In this document: one piece after another, positions 50,301 to 58,935 of the stretch
How positions within the stretch are numbered: the first letter of the stretch is position 1
Layout: each line of letters starts with the position of its first letter
NCBI GenBank assembly: GCA_964458415.1
Contig: CAYWIT010000012.1
Coordinates: forward strand, 1-64,000
From: CAYWIT01 sp964458415
Lineage (GTDB): Bacteria > Pseudomonadota > Alphaproteobacteria > Micavibrionales > UBA2020
Length of the DNA: 64,000 nucleotides
Reading direction: 5' to 3'
Translations under genes and position numbers: made by a program
Notes under the pieces: model-generated
Seen by the model: only the letters and a program-made list of their open reading frames with translations
The model's database searches: none
What the model was told of the DNA's origin: nothing

Positions 50301-50530
50301 GGCGCCTTGCCTGTTTCGACAGCCTCCAGCACATTGAGAACTTCCTTACGGAATTCCGGATCATTGTTCGGAATTCCGTTAAAAAAGCTTCTCAGCTCTT
50401 CCAGTGCGAAAGGTTTTGGATTTTCCGCGTCCTGCGCAGCGCGCAGCTTCCCATTCAAGAAAAGGCGGTAGCGCGTCAGTGGCTCGCGCAGGATGCTCTC
50501 TATCTTTTTACGGTCGCGTTTGTTGTCCAT
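47393..50530 (-). CDS. CobT-like VWA-domain protein, 1045 aa, with long charged repeat region
   Basis: A very large protein with three parts. Residues ~1-440 are helical and unassigned. Residues ~450-715 are an extreme low-complexity stretch of Gln, Asp, Gly and Lys. The C-terminal ~220 residues are a von Willebrand A domain with a complete MIDAS: DGSGSMG (about 830), a Thr in SSGTDFAPA and SDGDIFDMNEAR (about 936). The layout (helical N-terminus, acidic linker, C-terminal VWA) is that of CobT-type proteins that pair with CobS-like AAA+ partners. The next gene is such an ATPase, overlapping by 4 bases. No cobalt chelatase subunit CobN is in the window, so cobaltochelation is not implied. Confidence 0.82.
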   Translation of the reverse strand: MDNKRDRKKIESILREPLTRYRLFLNGKLRAAQDAENPKPFALEELRSFFNGIPNNDPEFRKEVLNVLEAVETGKAPQTPRFDTPEMQLAWGAGLACLKLNPGLMAAWKKPVEPEALRESDLWKQITGTRRAYQELLSHAHHVREALRDKNAKYGWGEPGSGFTFERQKNVINIDLMQSMIVGFEHARADVYREIGHSLLSKTYPKRMQEVFREMQPLLRKARAAQGKNGKKGKKDQQLKPEEYKQLRMLSAEWELRHMMFAAAEENVANRFVSNMGLQMLQDYSVSLNNTAVTFRAVGLTRVGAKDEVSDELRRYMTLCNAVQLSFFQNNGLFDNSDDGWFRVGVNPGLVRKTATLAKRPADQKEDDEGVAHPDFQHLRELCGGPKGLENLQPKQHERLYGWENLVNRVARADLDRKAIIEEIWKLYGEELIQQVLKQANDQIDEQLEEAKKNQQEQGQDQDDQDGDDGQDQDGQDGQDGDDGQEGQEGGKPQKGQKGQKGKKGKKQRGQPQGDPQDMDDADSDDADSDDGQQQDGQQGKKDQKKKDGQKQKGDKGDKGDKSDQQDGEKSDDAGDDADGEGQQQDGQQGKKDKKQKGDKAEGKLGADDDSTVPVEGAGDMPAPDMPTENPSDEQEPGDGNDADGEGQDGQGKDGQDADGNDADGEGQDGLTEEQLEKQVSEMDQGQDGEGQDADGEGEEADGESQGKKQGKPKPSRKPGHGQGKSLGDLAKQDWTDYNKRIAELSGPISRVRKLFKDVQERQLQRKNTVSRTLDILPENGEVKERFNVEAHRSLTIKKATGQVEEQDLKRFHKDSVKMVPVEVDIVIMIDGSGSMGSGSPSPLESALQASAILYEAAAGKDMKMNVFVGMWGDDKVPILIKPGDDRVKIGQAMQAARRGLSSGTDFAPAVEKIAETIGEQRGRSGTLSGFTHVLIISDGDIFDMNEARKNISTMFDYSDKMTFDAAIITASRGTNMQKMAESIKGRKPYQEMGIVISNNPEEVPMAIVGLLLEKVRKCGSFVAVPNSQKRRAMRKAHNKMDPKP
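48400..49180 (-). repeat. Low-complexity coding repeat region in the VWA gene
   Basis: Nearly 800 bases encoding only Gln, Asp, Gly, Lys, Glu and a few others in irregular short units (such as GDDGQDQDGQDG, QGKKDKKQKGDK, DADGEGQDGQ). The opposite strand gives a long open but meaningless hydrophobic frame. The region is prone to recombination and length variation. It likely forms an unstructured, highly charged linker. Confidence 0.85.
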
Positions 50531-50771
50531 AGAAACATCGCCACTTTGTTTTTCGCTTCCGAAGTCGAAATCTCCATGGCCGCTGGCGGCAGGTTATTTC
50601 AGGACTCAGGAAATGAATGCGTTAAGATTGAAGGAGAGACTATCATTTTTTGTAAAAGGCTCAAAGTTAAAAAATTGTAAAAAATGCAATACACAGCAAT
50701 TTACCCCCCTCAAAAACGAGGTTTAATTTTAATTTTGTGTCAATTAATAATCTATTATTACTTTACGTTAA
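50531..50771. other. Intergenic region upstream of the VWA gene
   Basis: 241 AT-rich bases between the VWA start and the CobD/CbiB-like stop on the same strand. It must hold the promoter of the VWA/AAA cluster. On the minus strand TTGACA and TTGCAT hexamers occur but no matching -10 at good spacing. A weak CCTC/GAGG hairpin near 50712 could end the upstream gene. No RNA gene is recognised. Confidence 0.5.
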
Positions 50772-51701
50772 TTATGTAAATTTTAGATCAAGGACTAAAA
50801 CAGTTAGCAGGCAAAAGATTACGCAAATAAAAAGGATAAGAAATAACATCCGCGCCCGATGAACATCATCAACCGTTACTTTGGCGCTGCTTTCGGCAGG
50901 CCCCAGCCACATTATCGATTCTTCATAATGAGGAGGCGGCCCTGCCAGCGTTATGCCCAGGCTCCCCGCCACTGCCGCCAGAACACTGCTGACATCCGGA
51001 TCAGAAGATCCCTGCGCTCGTGTATATATCGTGCGCAGGGCGCGCAAAGGGCTGGACTGACGCACGAACAGAGCCGCGACAATAAACAGCAAAGCGGAAA
51101 GCCGTGCCGGAACAAAATTCACCACACGCGCCATTCTTCCGGCGAAGCTTCCAAAAGAGCCTGACGGCCCCAATACGCCTGCGAGAGCAGCAACGGCTAT
51201 ATAAACCGCAACGGCTTTCGATTCCCAGACGCAATAATAAAAAACCGGCGCGACAAGATAGTCATTCATATGGCGTGCCGATTTCTCTATCGCCTGACGG
51301 AAAACAGCATGTGCCGCCTGATCCTCATCCTGCGAAACGCGCCGCAACTGATGTATGGTCGCCATCACCGAAATGGCGGAAGCCAAAATCAACAGCTGGA
51401 AAATAAAGCCAAAAGAAAGCCGCTGCGCCAGAATATCCGCGCCTGCCCCGATTGCCAGCGACATCCCGGCCAGCACAATCACAACGACAGTGCCGCGCAT
51501 CCGCAGAACGGAAGCCGGCCTTTCCGGACGATTAAGCCGCCGTTCCAATGCCTGTCCGTCAGCCCTGACATGCCACCAGAACAAGGGCATGCGCTCCTTG
51601 CCGCGCCATAACGACAGCCCCGTCAACAGGTGGAAAAACAAAAATAATATGACGACGCTAAAAGGCGCCGTATCCTGTATCACTTGGGCGATCGCGTTCA
51701 T
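50772..51701 (-). CDS. Degenerate CobD/CbiB- or AmpE-like membrane protein
   Basis: A 309-aa inner-membrane protein with hydrophobic segments at about 14-30, 70-90, 93-112, 155-180, 195-215 and 285-306. Several blocks match the CobD/CbiB adenosylcobinamide-phosphate synthase family: DYLVAPVFYY, FVPARLSALLFIVAALF, and the SSDPDVSSVLAAVAGSLGITLAGPPPHYEE stretch that corresponds to the usual SPNAGxPEAAMAGALGxxLGG. However, the diagnostic NTLDSMVGY and DDxxN residues are missing, so corrin synthesis activity is unlikely. It is transcribed toward the VWA/AAA genes, which are CobT/CobS-like. It could be a repurposed paralogue like AmpE. Confidence 0.65.
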   Translation of the reverse strand: MNAIAQVIQDTAPFSVVILFLFFHLLTGLSLWRGKERMPLFWWHVRADGQALERRLNRPERPASVLRMRGTVVVIVLAGMSLAIGAGADILAQRLSFGFIFQLLILASAISVMATIHQLRRVSQDEDQAAHAVFRQAIEKSARHMNDYLVAPVFYYCVWESKAVAVYIAVAALAGVLGPSGSFGSFAGRMARVVNFVPARLSALLFIVAALFVRQSSPLRALRTIYTRAQGSSDPDVSSVLAAVAGSLGITLAGPPPHYEESIMWLGPAESSAKVTVDDVHRARMLFLILFICVIFCLLTVLVLDLKFT

Positions 51702-51720
51702 TCATTTGCTCCCCTTGCAT

Positions 51721-51749
51721 GAAAAAGCCCCCGTTTCATCTGCGGGGGC
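51721..51749 (-). terminator. Intrinsic terminator of dksA
   Basis: On the minus strand a 7-bp GC stem (arms 51743-51749 and 51727-51733, CCCCCGC-type) is followed by five T (51726-51722). It lies 33 bases after the dksA stop and just ahead of the CobD/CbiB-like gene start. Confidence 0.8.
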
Positions 51750-51781
51750 CTTTCATTATTCCTGTTTATACTGCCGGAGAA

Positions 51782-52225
51782 TTACTCACGCATATCGCGC
51801 TGCGTCTTCTCCTTGCGCTCGTGCCGCTCTTGCGCTTCCAGACTCAGTGTCGCAATCGGCCGCGCTTCAAGACGCGCCACGCCGATCGGCTCGCCGGTCT
51901 CTTCGCAATAGCCGTAGCTGTCATCATCGATTTTTTCGATGGCGGCGTTAATCTTGGAAATCAGCTTGCGCTCGCGATCCCGCGTCCGCAGTTCCAGCGC
52001 ATGATCCGTCTCTGCCGAAGCGCGGTCGGCGATATCAGGCTGTTGCAGGTTTTCTTCCTGCAATTCCTTGATGGTCTCGTTCGATTCAGCCAGCAACTCG
52101 GCGCGCCAGCGCATCAGCTTTTGGCGGAAGTATTCCAGCATGACCGGATTCATATATTTTTCTTTTTCGGTGGGCTTATAATCCGGCGGCAGGATTGTCG
52201 AAGACGTTTCAGGTAATGAGCTCAT
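51782..52225 (-). CDS. dksA: DksA-type RNA polymerase secondary-channel regulator (Cys-poor)
   Basis: A 147-aa DksA homologue that acts with ppGpp on RNA polymerase to control rRNA and amino-acid promoters. Family parts: an N-terminal helix, the coiled coil with the acidic tip region (QQPDIADRASAETD), and the C-terminal segment DDSYGYCEETGEPIGVARLEARPIATLSLEAQERHE. E. coli DksA has four zinc Cys; here only the first remains and the others are Thr, Ser and Ala, so zinc is not bound in the usual way. This is normal for alphaproteobacterial DksA. Start at 52225 is chosen over an upstream in-frame start that would add 26 residues. Confidence 0.94.
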   Translation of the reverse strand: MSSLPETSSTILPPDYKPTEKEKYMNPVMLEYFRQKLMRWRAELLAESNETIKELQEENLQQPDIADRASAETDHALELRTRDRERKLISKINAAIEKIDDDSYGYCEETGEPIGVARLEARPIATLSLEAQERHERKEKTQRDMRE

Positions 52226-52378
52226 GTGATTAACCTTAAAAATTCTTGATGATTTGCAATTATAGCGCCCCCGGAAAAGCAAAACAATCCCCAGCGACTG
52301 CACAGCTTTTTATAGAATAGAACTGGAAAGCTCCAGAAAAATCGACAGAAACGGACGAAAATGACACGTTATGAAAAT

Positions 52379-54394
52379 TTATACCGCCTCGACAACAGCC
52401 TTTTCCATGACGGGAGCCGCCGCATGCACCGTCCCTGAAGAGGGTAGGCGATCCGGCAGCAGGACAGAAACTGTTGTACCCACACCCACCTCGCTTGCGA
52501 TATCCAGTGTGCCGCCATGCATCTCGATCAATTCCTTGGTGATGGCCAGCCCCAGACCCGAACCTTCATGATTGCGCGTAAACTCGTTACTGACCTGTTC
52601 GAACGGCAGGGTCACCAGCTCCAGCTTGTCTTTCGGTATCCCCACACCGGTATCGCGCACAGTGATAAAAACACCGCCCGCTTCCCGCGCACACACCACC
52701 TCAACTGTCCCGCCGGGTCCCGTGAACTTCACCGCATTGGAAAGAAGATTGAGCAAAACCTGCATCAGGGCGCGACGATCGGCGGAAATCTGGACATCGT
52801 CGGGGATATCGTCGGCAATCAGCCGGATTTGTTCCTCATGCGCACGACCTTCGACCATATGAATGGCCAGTCGGATGATTTTTCCGACGTTGATTTCCTC
52901 GGCATAAAGCTCGTACTTGCCGATTTCGATTTTCGACATGTCGAGAATGTCATTGATCAGATCAAGCAGATGCTCCCCGCTTTGCCGGATCCCCGCGATA
53001 TAATCGAGATAGCGCGCATTCCCGACCGGCCCCAGCAGTTGCCGCTGGATCATCTCGGAAAACCCGATAATGGCGTTCAATGGTGTGCGCAGCTCGTGGC
53101 TCATATTGGCCAAAAAGCGCGTTTTTGAAGCATAGGCCTGTTCCGCCGCTTCCTTGGCTTCGCGCAAGGCTTTTTCATGCAAGGTCCGTTCGGTAATATC
53201 CTGCATGATTCCAAACAGCGCGCGCGCCTCTCCAGTCAGCTTGTCCTGCTTGCAGCGCCCTTCGCAGCGGATATAGCGCAAGCCGCCGGACGGGTGCCGC
53301 AGACGGAACTCAATCTCGAAGTCTTTCTTCCGCACCAGCGCCTGACGGAAAGCCTTGTAAATACGGCTTACATCGCGCTTGAGCAGCAAGCCCGTAATAT
53401 TATTGACCGTTGGCGAAAACCTGTCGTTCTTCACACCGAAAATAGAATAAATCTGATCCGACCATTCCATCACGTCATGATCAATTTCCCACAGCCAGTG
53501 CCCCATGCGCCCGATTTTCTGCGCCTCGGAGAGCTGCTTTTCACGCCGCTGCAACTCGGCCTCATGCTGCTTGAAATCGGTGACATCGCGCCCGACGATA
53601 TAAATATGCTCTCCCGATGCCTTGTGAATCCATTCAATCCAGCGGAACATGCCATCCTTGCAGCGCGCCCGGCACTCGAAGTCGATCCGCACTTCCTGAT
53701 CCTGCGGCGCATGAATCACCCGTTGCATGATCTGGAGAATATGATCCTTCTCCTCCGGATGGATAAGGTCGATAAAGGGAAACAGCTTCAGCTCGGCATC
53801 GGAAAAACCCAGCACACGGTTAAACGCCGTGTTCACCCGCACGAACGACATATCCCGTTTATAGACGCCAAACATGTCATTGCTGATATTCAGAAAATGC
53901 CGCAACTCCCCGTCAGTCCTGGAAATAGACTCTGGCCCGGGTGCCGCTATCAAAGGCACGGTTTGCGCCTTGTTCTGATTATCACTGATAAAAGTGGCGA
54001 ACTCCGTCGCAACACGGTTAAAATCCGCATGTTTCTGGCCGCGCAACCGGTCTTCCGGATCAAACCAGACGACGGTGAACACACCACCGCCCGGCGCCGT
54101 CACACGGTCGATACGCCCCTGCACCAGTAACGGGTCGCGGCCCTCGCGCAGAAGCGCAAGCTCGTAAAATCCGGAATTCAGCGCGGCACAGGCATCCGGT
54201 TTTTGCCGGCTGTCCAGAGAAGAAACAACATTCACAACAGAACGAAAAGATTTGCCGACTAGATCCACGGCAGTCCGACCCAGCAGCCAGCCCAAAGCCG
54301 GGCTGACAAAAACAAATTCCCCCTTTTCATCCACAACGCAGCGCATCATGCTGCGGTCCATATCCGGATGCGATGATCTGTTTTTGTGTGGCAT
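52379..54394 (-). CDS. Multi-PAS sensor histidine kinase
   Basis: A 671-aa sensor kinase with no membrane helix, so probably a soluble sensor. Three PAS-like modules (about 10-85, 160-280, 290-405; last two with PAC segments such as HPSGGLRYIRCEGR) are followed by HisKA with the phospho-His in FLANMSHELRTPLNAIIGFSEM (about 425), and HATPase_c with the N box QVLLNLLSNAVKFT, G1 DTGVGIP and G2 GSGLGLAITKELIEMHGG. No receiver domain is fused and no response regulator gene is adjacent, so the partner is elsewhere. The signal is unknown; redox or light ligands are possible for PAS but no cofactor motif is evident. Confidence 0.92.
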   Translation of the reverse strand: MPHKNRSSHPDMDRSMMRCVVDEKGEFVFVSPALGWLLGRTAVDLVGKSFRSVVNVVSSLDSRQKPDACAALNSGFYELALLREGRDPLLVQGRIDRVTAPGGGVFTVVWFDPEDRLRGQKHADFNRVATEFATFISDNQNKAQTVPLIAAPGPESISRTDGELRHFLNISNDMFGVYKRDMSFVRVNTAFNRVLGFSDAELKLFPFIDLIHPEEKDHILQIMQRVIHAPQDQEVRIDFECRARCKDGMFRWIEWIHKASGEHIYIVGRDVTDFKQHEAELQRREKQLSEAQKIGRMGHWLWEIDHDVMEWSDQIYSIFGVKNDRFSPTVNNITGLLLKRDVSRIYKAFRQALVRKKDFEIEFRLRHPSGGLRYIRCEGRCKQDKLTGEARALFGIMQDITERTLHEKALREAKEAAEQAYASKTRFLANMSHELRTPLNAIIGFSEMIQRQLLGPVGNARYLDYIAGIRQSGEHLLDLINDILDMSKIEIGKYELYAEEINVGKIIRLAIHMVEGRAHEEQIRLIADDIPDDVQISADRRALMQVLLNLLSNAVKFTGPGGTVEVVCAREAGGVFITVRDTGVGIPKDKLELVTLPFEQVSNEFTRNHEGSGLGLAITKELIEMHGGTLDIASEVGVGTTVSVLLPDRLPSSGTVHAAAPVMEKAVVEAV

Positions 54395-54841
54395 CTCCCC
54401 CCGCTCCTCTAAAACCCGAATTTCATTCTAGGCTAGTTCGCAAGACCTGAACAGGTGCCCGTTAACTGAAATTTAAGATTCTTGAAACTGATTATACACG
54501 ATTCCTGTGGATAACTTTGTGGAAGAATCCGGGCACTCTTTCCTTTCCCCTTTAGTTTTTCAGAGGTTAAAGGGCTTGCCTAAAAAACAGGCACGGATTA
54601 ACCTGTTGATTAATATAAATAAAATATAAAAAATGCCCTCCCACCCAAACCAGCTCTTGAAAAAAAACCTTCTCTCCTCCCGCTGTAGACAAGATTCATA
54701 AGCTGAATCAAGATGATAATAATTCCAGCCCCGAAACGATGGATTGAAGCACAAATTTTGCACATTGACCCCCCTATCGGCTTATGTTAACAATTAATCC
54801 TTATAAAAATTGAAAACACGTTTTTTTGAAAGGGTTCTCTC
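54395..54841. other. Long AT-rich gap with clustered DnaA-box-like sites
   Basis: 447 bases without a gene. At 54506-54514 lies TGTGGATAA, the exact complement of the DnaA box TTATCCACA. At 54492-54500 is TTATACACG (one mismatch to TTATNCACA) and at 54518-54526 TGTGGAAGA (two mismatches). A very AT-rich stretch follows at about 54600-54630. Origin-like features are thus present but few, and the neighbours (histidine kinase, unknown gene) are not typical oriC genes. The rest holds the promoters of the flanking divergent genes. Confidence 0.4.
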
Positions 54842-55438
54842 ATGTTGCCCAACCCCAAGCTGCTTTTGATTTTCGCAAAAATCGCCAGAGAACACGGACC
54901 CAAGCTTATGCATGCCAATAATGTTGACTTGCTGACGCGGGATCTGAGCAACGCCCTCATCGATCAGAAGATGACCCTTTCCGATCCGCGCAAAGGCACG
55001 TTTATGACGGCCTATGATGTCCTGCCGGTCATTATCGAAGTCAAAATTCTGGCCATGGCCGTTGCCAAAAAACTGGATATCGAGACAAAGAACAAGCCGA
55101 TGATCTCCATTCTGGAAGAGATCCTCGAGAAATCCGAAGAACGCAATAACGGCAAGTACACGAAAGGTATCAAGGACACGCTGGAATGGACGCGCGCCTT
55201 GTTTACGCATCCGGAAATTCAGGATGTCCTGAAAATGGAAATGACGGAAATAGAATCCCCGAAAAGCCTTAAAGATGTTTTCAAGTTCTTTAGCCAGCTT
55301 GCTGGTCGCTCGCAAGACGAGATGACACGCGTGACGGAGTTCCTGAAAAAAGCCAAAGATGTCCAGCAAGGCCCTTCTGACACAGAAAAAAAGGCTGTTC
55401 CCAAGACGAAAAAAGAGCCTCCTGCGCCCAGGAAGTAA
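54842..55438 (+). CDS. Hypothetical protein (198 aa), helical
   Basis: A soluble, helical and Lys-rich protein that I do not recognise. A hydrophobic patch lies in the middle (YDVLPVIIEVKILAMAVAKKL) and the tail is basic and Pro-rich (KAVPKTKKEPPAPRK). No signal peptide. It ends 6 bases before the PrpA-like phosphatase gene and is probably cotranscribed with it. Shine-Dalgarno is weak (GAAAGGG about 10 bases upstream). Confidence 0.7.
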   Translation: MLPNPKLLLIFAKIAREHGPKLMHANNVDLLTRDLSNALIDQKMTLSDPRKGTFMTAYDVLPVIIEVKILAMAVAKKLDIETKNKPMISILEEILEKSEERNNGKYTKGIKDTLEWTRALFTHPEIQDVLKMEMTEIESPKSLKDVFKFFSQLAGRSQDEMTRVTEFLKKAKDVQQGPSDTEKKAVPKTKKEPPAPRK

Positions 55439-55444
55439 CGCATC

Positions 55445-56260
55445 ATGATTTTGAAACTGCCGGAAAATACCAAAGGCCGCGACTTTGTCGTCACGGATAT
55501 CCACGGCTGTTTTGATCTTCTGGAACACGCGCTCGGCGCTGTCAATTTTGATCCCGCCGCAGACCGGCTGATTGTCGTTGGCGATCTGGTCGATCGCGGT
55601 CCGCAATCGGCGCAATGTCTGTACTATCTCGCGCAACCCTGGTTCTTCTCCCTGCGCGGCAATCACGAAGAGCTTTTCCTGCAGCTTGTTCGCGAAAATG
55701 AAATGGATATTATCGGCATCGCCGCCAACATGAAAAACGGCACGGGCTGGATATTCGAGGAAAGCACGGAAACCCTGCAGGATATCCGCCGCGCCTTCGA
55801 ACCCCTCCCGCTGGTCATCGAGATCGAAACGGCGCATGGCACAATCGGCTTCGTCCATGCCGACATTCCCAAGGGCATGGACTGGGAAACCTTCAAGCAA
55901 AGCCTGCGCGACGGGGATGAGTGGACCCTCCGCAACGCGCTCTGGGGACGCAAGCGCCAGAAATATGAAGATCACAGCGGCGTAGAGGGCGTCGCCCGCA
56001 TCTTTTTCGGCCACACGCCGATGGAAGGCGGACCAAAGAAATTCGGCAACTGCTTTTTCATTGATACCGGCGCCGTTTTCCGTCACACCAATGAGAAAAA
56101 TCCGCAAGATCTTTTCCTGACCCTCGTCAATATCCACGCCCACGAGGATGATATCCTCAAGCCGGCACCCTCCAAACATCCGCTGGTCCGCACCGTGGAA
56201 CACAAATCATCCGCCCCCGCTCCCGCGAAAAAACCCAACGGACCTGCGCCCACGCTTTGA
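55445..56260 (+). CDS. Serine/threonine protein phosphatase-like metallophosphoesterase (PrpA-like)
   Basis: A 271-aa calcineurin-like phosphatase of the PrpA/lambda type. The dinuclear metal motifs are complete: VVTDIHGCFDLLE (GDxHG-type), VVGDLVDRGPQSAQ and LRGNHEELFL, then late His in FGHTPMEGG. The C-terminal ~50 residues are a Pro/Ala-rich tail. It probably dephosphorylates proteins or diadenosine-type substrates in the cytoplasm. It follows the helical hypothetical gene by 6 bases. Confidence 0.9.
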   Translation: MILKLPENTKGRDFVVTDIHGCFDLLEHALGAVNFDPAADRLIVVGDLVDRGPQSAQCLYYLAQPWFFSLRGNHEELFLQLVRENEMDIIGIAANMKNGTGWIFEESTETLQDIRRAFEPLPLVIEIETAHGTIGFVHADIPKGMDWETFKQSLRDGDEWTLRNALWGRKRQKYEDHSGVEGVARIFFGHTPMEGGPKKFGNCFFIDTGAVFRHTNEKNPQDLFLTLVNIHAHEDDILKPAPSKHPLVRTVEHKSSAPAPAKKPNGPAPTL

Positions 56261-56403
56261 TATACCGCACCGAATCCGCGTTTTGATATATATAGCTTCC
56301 CTCTAAAAACCCTCTCATTTGTCATCTCCTGAGCGCAACGAAGGATCTCATGGAAATCTGAAAACAAAAGCAATTAATGATATTGTCTATATTTATCAGA
56401 TAG

Positions 56404-58411
<2,008 letters not shown>

Positions 58412-58440
<29 letters not shown>

Positions 58441-58789
58441 AGGGATAGGCGCTGCTCAAGGCCAGAATGATCGTCGGAGGGGCAATGAAATCGTCATTTT
58501 GCGGCGCTGACTGCATGTAAGACAGCACAACGTAGGCGGCATCCTCGATCTTCAAATCCGCCGGCAAGCAGAAATCCACCGTTGGCGTTGTTCCCAGCGA
58601 CTGCATAACGGTGTGATAATCGATCACCCCTGCAATATAATTCAAACAGGCGGAAGCCTCCTGCGGCTTCTCCCCCAAGCAGTTCCGCGCCAGATCCGCC
58701 GCGCCCACATACATTGCCGCCGCCGCAACGGGCCACTGCCCGGCCACAAGGAGCCCCACAACCACCATCCAGCGTATGCTTGTTATCAT
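58412..58789 (-). CDS. Rap1a/Tai-like exported protein
   Basis: A 125-aa exported protein. Signal peptide about 1-25 (MITSIRWMVVVGLLVAGQWPVAAAA). The mature part has four Cys (NCLGE, SACLNYIAGVIDYH, FCLPADL and AYPCAAA) in the spacing of the Rap1a/Tai family, whose members include periplasmic immunity proteins for type VI peptidoglycan amidase effectors, and also orphan housekeeping relatives. No type VI effector is nearby, so an immunity role is not supported by context. Overlaps uvrB by 29 bases. Start at 58789 has AGGA 9 bases upstream. Confidence 0.75.
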
Positions 58790-58935
58790 TTTTGAACGTC
58801 CTGCCATATAGAGAATGCCTGTTTAGCGCCTTTTTATGACTATTGCAATAACCATTATTTAACGAGCGGCATTGCATAGTAAGCAGGGGTTCTTTATGTG
58901 TTTCAGCTACCGTCAACCGATAGAAGGTGTGTGCA

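Noticed and set aside
42820..51701. Aerobic cobaltochelatase operon (CobN-CobS-CobT) with cobD
   Set aside because: The AAA+ and VWA proteins are much larger than CobS and CobT, no CobN or other cobalamin gene is present, and the CobD-like protein lacks key residues. Resemblance is at domain level only.
54560..54763. 67-codon minus-strand frame in the long intergenic gap
   Set aside because: No ribosome site, aromatic-rich random-looking composition, AT-rich context. Treated as noise.
54395..54841. Chromosomal replication origin
   Set aside because: Only one exact DnaA box and no typical neighbours (dnaA, hemE, parAB, gidA). Kept only as a DnaA-box cluster finding.
54794..56203. Minus-strand open frame of 469 codons
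   Set aside because: It lies antisense to the helical hypothetical gene and the phosphatase, whose frames show real motifs. It has no family features.
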